Shown one piece after another: positions 31,542-42,099 of a stretch of 64,000 nucleotides of DNA (the first letter of the stretch is position 1; every line of letters begins with the position of its first letter). The notes below the pieces were generated by a model, which had not been told where the DNA came from, did no database searches, and saw only the letters and a list, made by a program, of their open reading frames with translations. The position numbers and the translations under genes were made by a program. The stretch comes from Ascaphus truei. Taxonomy: Eukaryota; Chordata; Amphibia; Anura; Ascaphidae. The DNA lies in contig CM071568.1 of the NCBI GenBank assembly GCA_036426205.1, positions 115,345,504-115,409,503 on the forward strand. Direction: 5' to 3'.

Positions 31542-32755
31542 ACCCCGCCCCCCCCCCCCCAACTCGTCGCTCTGCCTGCCCCAAACCCCCCACCCCCCCC
31601 CCCCCCCGACCCCCTCTCCACCCCCCCCCGGAAACCCCCCCCCCACCCCCCGCCCCCCACCAGCCCCCCCCAACCCGCAACGCCGGCCCCACCCCCCACC
31701 CCCCGCCCATGCACCCCCCCGACCGGGACACCCACCCCCCCCCACACCCCCCCACCCACCCCGCTATCACCCCCCCGCCACCAAACTCCGGACCCCCCCA
31801 AACCTCCCCCACCCCCCCGCGCCCCCCGGCGCCCCCCCGCTGCACCGCCGTCCCCCCCAGCTCGCCCCGCGCCCCCCCCGCCAGGCCCCCCCCACTCCCG
31901 CCCCCCCCGCGCCCCCCCCCCCAGCCCACCCGCCTCCCGCCCCCCTTGGTCCCCGCCCCCCCGAACCCCGACCCACCCCCACCCTTCGCCGGCGAGCAAA
32001 CCCCCCTCCCCACCGCGGCCCCCCCCCACCCACACCCCGCCCCACAAGCCCCGCCCCCCCCGAAGCCCCCCAGGCAGCCACCCCCGCTCCGCCCCCCCCT
32101 CCCCACCGCCCACATTTCATTTTGAAAAAGGGAAGGAGAAAGAGGAGAGGAACAAAAACGAAAATTAAAGAAAGTTAGACATGAGTTGGATTAACCTAAT
32201 AGTTTCGTTCTGTCGAGAAGTAGTTAAAAGTGATGTCATAGATAAATCTACGAAGGACTCTGTGTTAGCAAACCCCCAAATATACTTATACTTTATCATT
32301 TTTTAGTTATTTGTTTATATTTTAGTTTATTTAGCATATGTAATAATTAATTTTTTTTTTGTAGATTTTTTTTATATGTTCTTTGTAAATTTTGATTGGG
32401 TAGTGTAGTGGTTGTCTCACATCTCATAATTATATCGGTATGCAGTTGTATTTTATATTGCGCACACTTTTGCTATGTACCTATTGGGAGGGAAGGGGCC
32501 CAAAGGCGGACCCCCCCCCCGGAAAGCCCGGCCGCGGACCGCCCCCGACCCCGACCCCCGCCCCAACCCCCGCCTGCCCCCGCGCCACGCCCCAAACGAA
32601 CCCCGGGCCCCCCCCACCACCCCCCCCCCCCAACCCACCGCCCCCCCCCCCGCCCCCCACAGCGGCCAGCCCAACAAAGAAAAAGGCCACACGGCACCAC
32701 CAAGAACGGCGGGGGACCCACCCCGGACAAAAAACGGGAGAGGATTAGGCCGGGA
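28436..32755. other. 4.3-kb strand-skewed low-complexity block inside the PLE
   Basis: On the plus strand 28436-31000 is rich in G/A/T and very poor in C; 31262-32112 is the opposite, overwhelmingly C with hardly any G or T; 32505-32680 is again C-rich. The sister PLE copy goes from the equivalent of 32755 to the equivalent of 28435 within about 50 bp (39957-40006), so the block is an insertion or expansion. All long frames here (for example the poly-Pro and poly-Gly frames over 31215-32178) come from composition. It could be a genuine unstable satellite or an assembly/base-calling artefact. Confidence 0.7.
31262..32112. repeat. C-homopolymer-rich tract
   Basis: About 850 bp of C runs (5 to over 25 C, longest near 31507-31541) broken by single A, G or T. 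No clear repeat unit. It has strong potential for i-motif on this strand and G-quadruplex on the other. Confidence 0.8.
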
Positions 32756-33480
32756 CTATACGGTATCATGAGACGGTGTGAGAAAAAAATCAAGCGAGTA
32801 TATATCTTATAAAACGGTTGTGGAAATGCAAAATATAGGATGGGTTTTAGGTCAATGAATTATTTGACCTCCATATCAGTGTGATTTAACCATAGTATGG
32901 GTTCAGGGATTTTATTAGAGCGTAAGGTGATTAGGTCAACCTACGGCCAATGTCACATTTAGAGTTTTTAGGATATCCATAATGGAGTCCTAGAGTGGGA
33001 GGCAGCAGACCAGCTTAGATTGTGGACAGGGGCACGAACATAAAGCCTGAGAGAAACAGAACATAGGTGTATAATGTAGATGATCGGTGACATATTCTAA
33101 TATGTTGTGGTAGTATATAGCTAAGTGTAGAACGTATGATGGTTGGATGGGTAACGAAAAATTATTGTGTTAAGATTAATGATTAAACCACTAAAAAGTA
33201 TTGGGTAATCGTATGTATAAATGTTAATATGGTGAATAATGATGAATGATAAATATAATTAATAATAAATGTGTGTATAGATGGTTAACATAACATATAA
33301 TGGCCATTGGACCCAAAATCTTATGGACAGGAACTCATGATACAATCACATAAGATATAAATGGCCAATATTAAGACGTCCAAGTTCACGTCAGTTATAG
33401 GGAAGGTTCACGGCTAACGGAAGGGTATGTGAGAAAATACATTAAGATTAAAAGTAGTTTTTAGGACCTGAACATATGAC
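32756..33480 (-). other. PLE 3' untranslated region (minus copy)
   Basis: Aligns, reversed, with 38740-38893, 39206-39384 and 39715-39957. It keeps the uninterrupted target sites of the two insertions found in the sister copy (around 33285 and at 33093-33094). Confidence 0.6.
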
Positions 33481-33960
33481 CAAAGTTCGTGAAGGGAAGA
33501 CCAAGCATTCAAAAACCAGACCTCCGAAGAAACCCCTAAAAAGAGAGATCACAAACAATGTGCGCTAATATCAATATGGTCATTATGTCCTTTGGGCAAG
33601 TGGTATCCAAAACATACTCCGATAGTCTCGCCTCCCATACAGAGTCTTTGGGAAACGAATCTCCCCCCCTATATGTGGAGGGGATGTATTCATAGCCCAT
33701 AACTGATTGGATTTTGTTGTTTAGTTTATTAGAGAAGTGGCGGGAGAGGGCTATGTGTTTGGCACCCGTGAGATAACATTTCTTCATGTCTCAAAAAGAA
33801 CCGGTGTAACTTAGAGCCCTTGATGTGCGGCCAATATATTGCAGGCCCCTCACAGAATAGGATATACAACGTATTCAGTTAGACAGTTAATATAGTCTGT
33901 TATTATTCATTTGGTGTGCCATATGAAGATGATGTAAATTATTTGTTTTTTATCAAGTGT
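33480..33960 (-). pseudogene. PLE GIY-YIG endonuclease (minus copy)
   Basis: Read on the minus strand across several frame changes: GLQYIGRTSRAL (GIY-YIG core), then AKHIALSRHF and GYEYIPSTYRGGDSFPKDS, a typical PLE C-terminus. The open part is 33787-33536. The Cys pair before the core (CECG in the sister copy) is lost here. Compared with 38333-38700, indels at homopolymers are frequent. It would have supplied the endonuclease that primes PLE reverse transcription. Confidence 0.65.
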
Positions 33961-34554
33961 CTACAAGTGAGGACACCGTCCTGCTTCCGCATGCCAAATT
34001 AATCCCTACCATCCTTTGGTCGAATCAGATTTTCCGATTTAATTTATTTTTAATTTTACTTGGAGCTATCATTGTCTTTACACTTCTTGCTTTCCTAAAA
34101 ATCACAGAGCTGTATTGTTGGCAATGTGACTCATCAACAGGATCATTACACAAATGTTCCAGGATGACTGTTCAGAAACATCGTAATTTGATGTGCAGAT
34201 TGGTTATATGTGTGATGAACTTGTGGTGTAGATTTCCCCTTTTTTTCCTCCATTTCTCAATTTATACATTTTGTTTGATTTCATTTAGAACTTCCTGAAT
34301 ATTTGTCGCGATTTAAAAGACTGGCATCTACAAATGCTTTATTCACTATAGTCATGTCATACACCTTTCTCCTGAAATTTTTCTGACAATATCTTTGCCG
34401 TTTGATTGAGAATCATGTTCGCAATGAGGCAAGTGCGCCTAATCTCTGTAAATGACCTTTTTAGTACATGTGTCTAACCATGTTTTTATAAGGATTGCTA
34501 CAATATTGTAAGTAACTGTTCGTTAGAAGTTTGAAGTAGTTTTTGTCTGGTTTG

Positions 34555-35460
34555 TTTTTCAATCCCTATAAATAGCTCTAGTCCAAGAAGATAATAGTGT
34601 CCGGGATGTATATGATAAGTGAACTTCAGACCACTTGGTTATCTGAAATAAGATGGAAGAATCTCCTCCAGGATTTCCCTCTCTCAACCATCCCAAATCA
34701 TAAGAATACCCTATGAAACACATGAATAGACCAGACCACCCCCATCGGTGTCTCCCGTCCCAAACATGGGTATTCCCCACAATCCCATGTAAGATTGGCA
34801 TAACTGGGGCGAAATCTTGGTCCCCAGATGCCATCCCACGATTGTTTAATAAAAAAAAGTGTCTTCAAAGTAGAAATAATTGTGAGTTAAAATATTTAAT
34901 GATATCTAAAAGAGAAAAATTGGTTTGTGAGAAAGCAATTCTTTATCTAACTCTAAATAGTGATTAATTGCTTATACCTTTAAGTGATCTAATACATGTG
35001 TAAATTGAAGAAAGCATCACACTTAACCCAGTGAAAGGTATCCTTCCATCTATAAATAGGAGGTGGATCGATAACTGCAAAGTTTTGCCGTTGTGTGTGA
35101 GCGTAGCTTGTTGCCATATGTTGTAGGTAGTAGTCAACATATTGGGACACATTCGACGTCATCGCACCCACCCCCCGATATATAGTGCCTCCCTGGGCGG
35201 ATTAAGGTGGTCTTGTGGGCAATTTAGGAATGTGATGAATTATTAGGTTGTTCTAGGGTGTTTTATATAAAAACTTGTGTTCTGTTTGGAATAATTTCCT
35301 TTGGTGAATGCATCCTGGAGGAGATTCCAAACTCCAACTGTAACTCTCAGATGGGTCCCCATCTAAGAGTCTCATAAGAATGGGATTCGTGCAGAAGACG
35401 GTATGCCTCATGTAGATAATCTCACGGTCCTGTAGGACAATTGCCCACACCTTTATCTGC
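34555..35460 (-). pseudogene. PLE reverse transcriptase (minus copy)
   Basis: Minus-strand pieces in order. Near 35180-35000, VGAMTSNVSQYVDYYLQHMA (family: GSxxEKLSQYVDHFLQP) is followed by YRWKDTFHWVKCDA, the segment leading to the first catalytic Asp (family: VTCDVxSLYT). Near 34760-34700, GILMIWDG is the segment following the catalytic YxDD (family: YIDDILMIW), with the YIDD itself degraded. Near 34640-34570, GLKFTYHI and a degenerate FLDLELFI follow. The frames are 35450-35253, 35171-34989, 35152-34964 and 34834-34559. Clearly telomerase-related PLE reverse transcriptase, but broken many times. Confidence 0.68.
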
Positions 35461-35989
35461 CAGAGACGAACAGTTGCTCATTATTATTTTGATATTTATC
35501 AAAGACTAGATTTCTTCTTTTAGTCAACGTTTTTCTGTTTAGTTCCACATTCTTAAGACACAACTGTCTCAAGGTCCCTGAGACTACTGTATAAACTATC
35601 AATGAAATTCCTTTTGACCTGATACTGAAAATAAAGCTGAATTTTGGGACAATGGGATGTCTATATTATTAATAAGTTTTTCAGGATCATTGTTTGAACC
35701 TGAATTGTGATCTGTCAATATATCAACCTCTTCTTCGTGAAGTGTTTAGGTCTAGCAAAGAATTTTCATTAATGTACTAGTTCTTCAACTGCTGTCCTTT
35801 TAATAGAGGCTCCATCAGTGATGTTTATGAGGACTTAATAACACTGTCAAATGATTTCCAATTTATCTGATTCGAGCCAAAAGGAGGTAAGGGAATTGTA
35901 TCCATCGGGTACCGGGTCCTTGTATTGAGGTCAGAGTGGTTATTTGCTCTACTCCCCTTGTTAGAGAGTATATGCCGCAAGTGTTAGTT

Positions 35990-37130
35990 TCCAAAGTTTT
36001 CTGTCAAGCTCCACGAACAGTCAAATCTATTTGGCAGCTATGTAGTGCATAGGATAGTCCTTTGCTAATGAGATAAGTGTATGTGAAGTGAGTGTTGATT
36101 GAGAGATTATGATACCAATATCTCTGTGGTGTATCCTCCATCATTTTCATCTTCTTCTGTCTTTGCTTCTTTGTCCTCCTCTGACTCCCTGAATCTCTTT
36201 TCTTCGGGTTTACTGTTGAGACTTTGTTCTCCCAAATGTGATATTTTTTCCTCCTTTTCTCTCTGCTCTAAAAAGAGTGGATTTGTTAGATCTATTGGTG
36301 AAACATTAGTTGTGTGATTTAGAACCCTGAGAAGCGGTCTTTGAATCTTGCTCCTTCCCTACCACATCTGCATCTTGCTCCTGAGATCTCCCATTATCCT
36401 CCCAATTATTCCTTAAAACCGAGCAATAGTTGGAGGTAGAGCAATTTGCAGATGAGCAATGGATTGGTAGTTTTTGGTTTTTGTTTTATCCAACTTTGCC
36501 GTCTTTTATTAATGAAATATCTTTTTTCTCCTTCTCATGGATATGTTTTTTTTTTTGATGTTATTATCTCTATTCTCATACTGTAACCGCTAATTGGATC
36601 TACCATATCTATGTGTTGGTGATAATCACCTTTATCTTCTCCAATTTCTTACTCTAAATTTGCATAATCATCTTTGTCACGTTTGGTTTATTATGTTTTC
36701 TTTCAATAATTTTCTTTCTCAAACGTACTACCCTCTATGCACCATTTCATCATCCAGTGAGCCAAATTCCACCAGCCGATTCTTCAAATGGTTTTGATAG
36801 TCCTCCTGTACCTGGGCTATCTCCTTCCCCAATACCTCCAGCCTCTCATCTGTAAGAGACCAAAAGTTTGATGAGGAACACGAGCAGGGCCTCTAGAGTA
36901 GCATTCCAACTGGCTGTGAAGCTTTCCGTGCCTCAAATGTTGTTTTGTTTGTAATTCTTAACCCCTTGGTACTATTTATATCTAAATAGTTCTGTAAGGA
37001 AAGCAATCTACCAGATTCCTCCTTTCATCTTTTGTTAAATTTTCCAATTCCTGAAATTTTTCTTTAATCAACATTATTTTCCAGAATTTCAATGGGGTCA
37101 TCATCTAAATATTTGCAAATTTATTCCTCC
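35990..37130 (-). pseudogene. Probable PLE N-terminal region
   Basis: The minus strand near 36850-36730 reads DERLEVLGKEIAQVQEDYQN (helical, charged), and near 36310-36110 a Glu/Lys/Ser-rich segment (LEQREKEEKISHLGEQ). A charged, coiled N-terminus before the reverse transcriptase is usual for PLEs. No intact frame; assignment rests on position and composition. Confidence 0.4.
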
Positions 37131-37282
37131 TAGCAGGCGTTCTTCACAGCTTTGCTCATTTTTGTTTGGTTTATGTTCTCTCTATGATAAATAGTATATA
37201 TGATCTATAGTACCAAGAGCACCAGAGTTGTATATATATTTCACTATAACCATTATAATTGACTACTATAGGGATTACAGAG

Positions 37283-38200
37283 GGCACGGCATGTAACTTC
37301 AAAAGTGAAAATACCACGACAACGAAAGCAAGCAGTAGCGCCTCTATATCCTAACAAAGCTGTAAAGAGTACCTGTATATCGACCCAACGGGTGGTGAGG
37401 GAAGACGCTATTAAATTTTAAACCTATTAATCAAGGATACTAACAATCAACCAAAGCAATAATAAACATAACCTAATAAATTCTAAAATAAAAAATTGAA
37501 AAATTAAAAATTGTGTGGTTCCGAATCAAGTGTAAAACATTTGAAAATTGCAAAAAAAACCTTTGTTTTGAAAGTCCTTTGAAAAACAGAGTCCGTTCCA
37601 AAAAGTATGTCTCCAGGTGTTTGGCAACCTAGTTCAAGGTCACTACTCCCGTTGTTATACCTTGAAAATAAAAAAAGAAACAGGCGCACACCTAGTGCAT
37701 TAAACGTTATAACAGAGTTTATAGAACATTAAAATCAACAAATGCCACTCACAAAGTACATTAAATAGCAGATATGAATTGGCTCTCATGTGCCAGAATG
37801 CCGTCCTATCAGGGTAATGCGCCCGACTCGCGTGAGAGAAGGATCGTTCTCCATGCCTTGCACAGCGGAAGTGCTCTCCGGAACGCTCTGCAAGGTCCCA
37901 CCGAACCAGTCATAGTGCCACACCACGAGCTGAGAAACAAACCGGGACAGAACCAAACTTTAGCACCCAGGCAACAGATGACATGGCACGTGACGGCTTC
38001 TCACAAACCACGCCCTACGCTTTCGTCATCAAAGAAGACTTTCAGGGGATACCCATTGGGTGCCCTCTTACAGTATTATAGGAAGGCAATTTGCATAACT
38101 AATTAATAATTAGTCAATTAGCTTTTGCATAACTAATTAATAATTAGTCAATTAGCTAATTAGTCAATTAGCTACAATAGCAACACACATGCATTTTAAG
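37283..38200 (-). repeat. Upstream PLE terminal repeat (copy B)
   Basis: Aligns with copy A (27110-28110). The hammerhead region at about 38025-38055 is decayed: the CTGATGA box has become CTGAAAG while CGAAA persists. A local duplication of about 33 bp (ATAACTAATTAATAATTAGT at 38094 and 38134) is unique to this copy. Confidence 0.65.
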
Positions 38201-38229
38201 GTAGGGAATTTTGGATGCGAAGGAGCAGG

Positions 38230-38740
38230 TGTCTCACTTGTAGACACTTGATAAAAACAAATAATTTACATCATATTCAAATGGCACCACACATGAAATA
38301 ACAGACTATATTAACTGTCAACTGAATACGTATATCTTATTTCATGTGAGTGCGGCCTGCAATATATTGGCCGCACATCAAGGGCTCTAAGACCCAAAAT
38401 ACACACGGTTCTTGGAGCATCAAGAAAACGCTATTCACGGGTGCCAAACACATAGCCTCATCCCGCCACTGTCAAGTTAATAAACTCTAAAAAATCCAAA
38501 ATCCCTATCAGTTATGGGCATTGAATACTTCCTCCCTCCACATATAGGGGGGAGATCATTTCCAAAGACTCTGTATGAGGGAGACAACTGGATGTATGTT
38601 TTGGGATACCACTTGCCCAAAGGGACAAATGACCATTTGTATATTAGCACCATTGTTTGATCTCTTTTTAGGGAGTTCCTTCGGAGTCTGGTTTGAATGC
38701 TTAGGCATTCCCTTGCACTTTGGTCATATTCAGGTCCTAA
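38230..38740 (+). pseudogene. PLE GIY-YIG endonuclease (plus copy)
   Basis: In one frame 38333-38395 reads YLISCECGLQYIGRTSRALR, with the Cys pair and GIY-YIG core intact (Y-I-G then R). Downstream homology to the minus copy continues (LPPSTYRG, then SESGL) but across stops and frameshifts. It aligns with 33960-33480 reversed. Confidence 0.68.
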
Positions 38741-38893
38741 AAATTATACTTTAATTAATAGTATTTTCAAATACATCAGGTAGTGAATTCTATAATAGTG
38801 ATTGGATCGATCTTGATATTTGCCATTTATATCTTATTGTGAATTATCATGATTCCTGTCCATGAAGAGATCCATATGCATTTATATGTTAAG

Positions 38894-39205
38894 TTTACTG
38901 GGCGCGCCCAGAGGGTGCCGGGCGCGGCGCCGAAGACGGACGAGAGCGCCCTCCGATTGGGCTTTCTCCTCCCCTGCGGCGGGTCCCCGGGGTCCCCCGG
39001 AACCCCCTCCCGCCGTCCCCACATCGCGGGACAGGAACCAGGCTGCCCTGTGGGGGCCTTGGACCGCGTGCAGGGGCGCAGGCACCCCGATGAACGCGTG
39101 ACCGCGCATCGGTACCGGCGCGCGCCCTGTTAGGAGTGTCGGCTACCATTGGGCCGGCTCCCAGGCTTGCGGAGCTAGCCGCACTCAAATAAAATGTGCC
39201 GCTTC
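38894..39205. other. CpG-dense GC-rich insertion in the PLE
   Basis: About 300 bp of GC-rich, CpG-rich DNA (starting CTGGGCGCGCCCAGAGGGTG, ending in CACTCAAATAAAATGTGCC) in AT-rich surroundings. The sister copy runs straight across this point (around 33285). An AATAAA word lies near its right end. No terminal inverted repeats, poly-A tail or recognised RNA gene were seen. Origin unknown: rDNA spacer, an exon copy or a GC-rich SINE are all possible. Confidence 0.55.
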
Positions 39206-39384
39206 TGTATACATGGTATAACACACATGTTATATTATTATATTATCATGTCTCAATTATATTCACTCATATTCACTTTCTACATTACCAATGACTTTTA
39301 TGGCTTAATCATTTCATTTACCAATAATATTTATTACATCCCACATACGTTTAACTTAGTTATACTAAACACACATATTGAATA

Positions 39385-39714
39385 CAGGCATAAACCCCGT
39401 TAAGGACACTCACTATTAGTACACTCACGAGTAAGTACATATCGCCAACTAGGAAAACGCAGCTCACTCGCAGCAGCTGTCCGACGATGTCCTGAGCAAA
39501 GTCCTGGGCTCCCTACCTGTACCGAAGCTGTGCGCAAGTGGGGAGACTATAGAGCCTGTTACAATGCGTATTTACATCAGTTATGCCGTAGATACGTTTA
39601 CGGTACATGCAGAATCGAAGTAAGTGGGGAAAGGTAGTGCTTCACGTTTAAGTACATTTGCACTTTACATACATGCTCCGGTCTCATTGTCTACGTTAAT
39701 GCGGGGTATGCCTG
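39385..39714. mobile_element. Tc1/mariner-type MITE, TA target
   Basis: 330 bp with inverted ends CAGGCATAAACCCCGTTAA on the left and TTAATGCGGGGTATGCCTG on the right, flanked by TA on both sides. The sister PLE copy has the same position empty, with a single TA at 33093-33094 (GAATATG on the minus strand). No coding capacity. Confidence 0.85.
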
Positions 39715-40005
39715 TATGTCATTATGACGTACAATATATACATGTTGTCTCTTCCTGTCTTTCTTCAATTCAATCTGTTGCTGCTCCTCTGACTCCACAT
39801 GGAATCTACAAACTACTTTTTTGACATGGTAGGTTTGACATAATCACCTTACGATCTAATACTCTGAACCAACTAGGTAAATAACTGATATGGGGTCAAA
39901 TAAATTATGACTAAATTATATTTGCCTCTCAATTATAAATATAACTGTCGTTTTTTTTTTCCGAGTTCTCCTGAGAGTTTGGTATTGGACAACAACAATC
40001 TAAGT

Positions 40006-40810
40006 TTGTTAATTCTCTTAACTCTTTGTTACTATATTGATTTCTCATAGCTAATCAATTTATAATTGTTTACTTTATCTGTATAATCATTTACTTACAT
40101 TGCCAATTTATGTCTGAATATGATTACACCTTTTCCCTCTCAAAGTTAGACTGACAGTGGGTCAATAACATCTTAAAAAAGTTGTATTACCAATTCATGA
40201 GCCCCAAAAGTGGCTATTATATACCTTTTGTGCATGATCTTTATGATATACTTTCAGAAATTTGAAGGGTTCCGTTTAAGAAACCATTATTCTGTTTTTA
40301 TTAAAATCATGTGTGTTGCATTGTAGCTATTGACTAATTAGTTATGCAAATTGCTTTCCTATAAATACTGTAATAGGGCACCCAATGGGTAACCCCTGAT
40401 GAAGTCATCATTGATGACGAAACGGGTATGGCGTGGGTTTTTGAGAAGCCGTCACGTGCCCAGTGTCCATCTGTTGCTGCTGGTGACTAAAGTTTGGTTC
40501 CTGCTCCCCCGTGTTGCTTACCTAGCACTAGAATTGGTGTGTGCTATTGCTGTTCCCGGAGGGCTCCTGTCAGAGGCGCCGAAGGGTGAAATCGTCACTA
40601 ATTCCGTATCTGACTGGCATTGATGAGAGACGCGAGTGGACGCCATTACCCTATCGGCATGCACTTCTGGCACATGAAGCCAATCGTCATATCTGCTATT
40701 GTAAATCGTACTTTGTGCAGTGAGCATTTGTGTATTTAATAGTTCTATAAACACTTGTGTATATACAGTTAGTGCACTAGGTGTGCGCCTGTTTTCTTTT
40801 TTTTCTCTCT
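40006..40810 (+). repeat. PLE terminal repeat (copy C)
   Basis: The reverse complement matches 28435-27540. It includes the hammerhead motif at 40396-40423 and GGGCACCCAATGGGTA just before it. It ends in a T-rich stretch near 40800, where homology to copy A stops. Confidence 0.7.
40396..40423 (+). ncRNA. Hammerhead core of PLE terminal repeat C
   Basis: CTGATGA (40396-40402), hairpin GTCATCATTGATGAC, then GAAAC (40419-40423). Core boxes and stem II are intact. Stem I (AACCC before, TGGCGTGGG after) is imperfect, so activity is uncertain. Confidence 0.62.
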
Positions 40811-40829
40811 TTGTTCACACATATAGTGA

Positions 40830-41230
40830 TATATAGGTAAGGTATAGCTCGTGGCGGGGCACAGCTGGTATGTCTAACTAGCAGACGCTAAGCTGTGCCG
40901 TGGGGGGGACAGAAGGGGGGCAGGGAAGGCGGAGTGGGATCGGGCACGGGTTCTAGGTTTCTCCTTTTGGTAAAGGGACCGGAGGTTTTTCGCCTGGAGG
41001 GCTTTCCCGTGGGCTTGCAATAGAGTACGCGCTAGATTTGCGCTTAACTAATTGAAAGGCGCGCCGAAAGGGTGACGCAGAGAAAAACGGCTTGAAATCC
41101 GAGCCAGGGGGGTTTTGCGACCAGGGGAGGACCAGCCAGCTCGTAAACGCCCGAAACAAAAAAAAAAGAGGGGAAGAAGCGTTTTTTTTTAACACGCGTG
41201 TTGCTTTGCGGCGTGTACGGACTCGGGGAG
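40830..41230. other. No gene seen; GC-richer flank
   Basis: Part of the minus-strand frame 41432-40953, whose C-terminal half is unremarkable and whose N-terminal half is the (CA)n translation. No domain recognised. Confidence 0.35.
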
Positions 41231-41334
41231 ACTTTTGTTGATGGTACTGAAGAAAATTAGTGGTGGATATAAGACAACACCCAAACACAACACACCCAGC
41301 AGCCCCACACAGCCCCACAGAAAAAGCGGGGGGC

Positions 41335-41430
41335 ACACCACACACACCCACCCACACACCCACACACACACACACACACACCACACCGTCCACACACACA
41401 CCCACACACACACATACATCCATACAACAC
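41335..41430. repeat. (CA)n microsatellite
   Basis: CACA-rich tract with interruptions; all overlapping frames (His/Thr-rich on plus, Val/Cys-rich on minus) are by-products. Confidence 0.9.
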
Positions 41431-41659
41431 ACAAAACAACATTTATATTAATAACGTAGATTAACAATATGTAGATAAATACGTATATGGAAAAAATGTA
41501 TTTAAGAAATATTTATTAAGTAAGATGTTACTAAAGACCCCAGTGGAATTGTATATAATCAACTAATACGGAATTAAACATTTACAGTATAAAGACACTT
41601 TATATACAATATACATGATATACAATATTCTACTTTATTTAATATAGTGTATATTTTAA

Positions 41660-42095
41660 TTCTTCCAGGAGAAATCAGCGCACCTCAGGACAAAAAAGAA
41701 GATAAAAAGGAAAAAATAGTGAAGTATGTTCAAAAACGGAGCTCATTCATAATTGTGTTAAGATATGTACTTACATGTAAGTGCTGACCACAGTCACTTA
41801 ACGGTATTTTTTCCCTATTGGCCTTCTCTCCATATGAGGTAGGTGTAAAAGGAGCAAGGCGGCCTCTTGGTAAAGGTACAAAAATACTTCTTTATAGATT
41901 AAAAACCGGGATACAACACACAAAACAGAGTCTGTTCATTGGATTTTGAATCCAGCCAGAGAAGATCTGCTTCCCTCCAGACGTCTGATGTCACTTCCAG
42001 GATGACATGTGTAACACTCTTTCTGGTCCTCCGTCACCTTATGCATTTCACAGAGGGGTTCCTGCTTCCTCAGGGGTATGTGATTGTAGTCCATA
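41660..42095 (-). repeat. Possible PLE terminal repeat fragment
   Basis: The minus strand reads CCTGAGGAAGCAGGA, a weakly paired segment, then GTGAAATGCATAAGG: the spacing of a hammerhead core (CTGAGGA and GAAA) with poor stem II. The surrounding layout resembles the terminal region of the 3.4-5.4 kb PLE. Tentative. Confidence 0.35.
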
Positions 42096-42099
42096 TGTC

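Larger units (their letters stand above)
27110..38200 (-). mobile_element. Penelope-like element, minus-strand copy, with a large insertion
   Basis: In minus-strand order: an upstream terminal repeat (38200-37283), a degenerate charged/coiled N-terminal region (about 37130-36000), reverse transcriptase (35460-34560), GIY-YIG endonuclease (33960-33480), a 3' untranslated region (33480-32755), a 4.3-kb skewed insertion (32755-28436), the rest of the 3' region and a downstream terminal repeat (28435-27110). The terminal repeats carry hammerhead-type motifs on the minus strand. Frames are shattered by indels, either from age or from poor base-calling in this region. Confidence 0.7.
38195..40820 (+). 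mobile_element. Penelope-like element, plus-strand partial copy
   Basis: From left: GIY-YIG end (38195-38740), 3' untranslated region interrupted by a CpG-rich insert (38894-39205) and a MITE (39385-39714), then the terminal repeat with hammerhead motif (40006-40810). The 5' end abuts the upstream terminal repeat of the minus-strand copy at about 38197, giving a head-to-head inverted pair. Confidence 0.68.

Noticed and set aside
31215..32178. Long overlapping frames on both strands (270-308 codons, poly-Pro or poly-Gly)
   Set aside because: Produced by a C-run tract; every frame is open because CCC/GGG-type codons contain no stops. No domain or start context.
38894..39205. rRNA, 7SL/Alu-like or 5S gene
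   Set aside because: GCCGGGCGCGG near its left side resembles the start of 7SL-derived SINEs, but no A/B boxes, poly-A tail or further similarity follow, and no rRNA core sequence is recognisable.
40953..41467. Val/Cys-rich minus-strand and His/Thr-rich plus-strand frames
   Set aside because: By-products of the (CA)n microsatellite.
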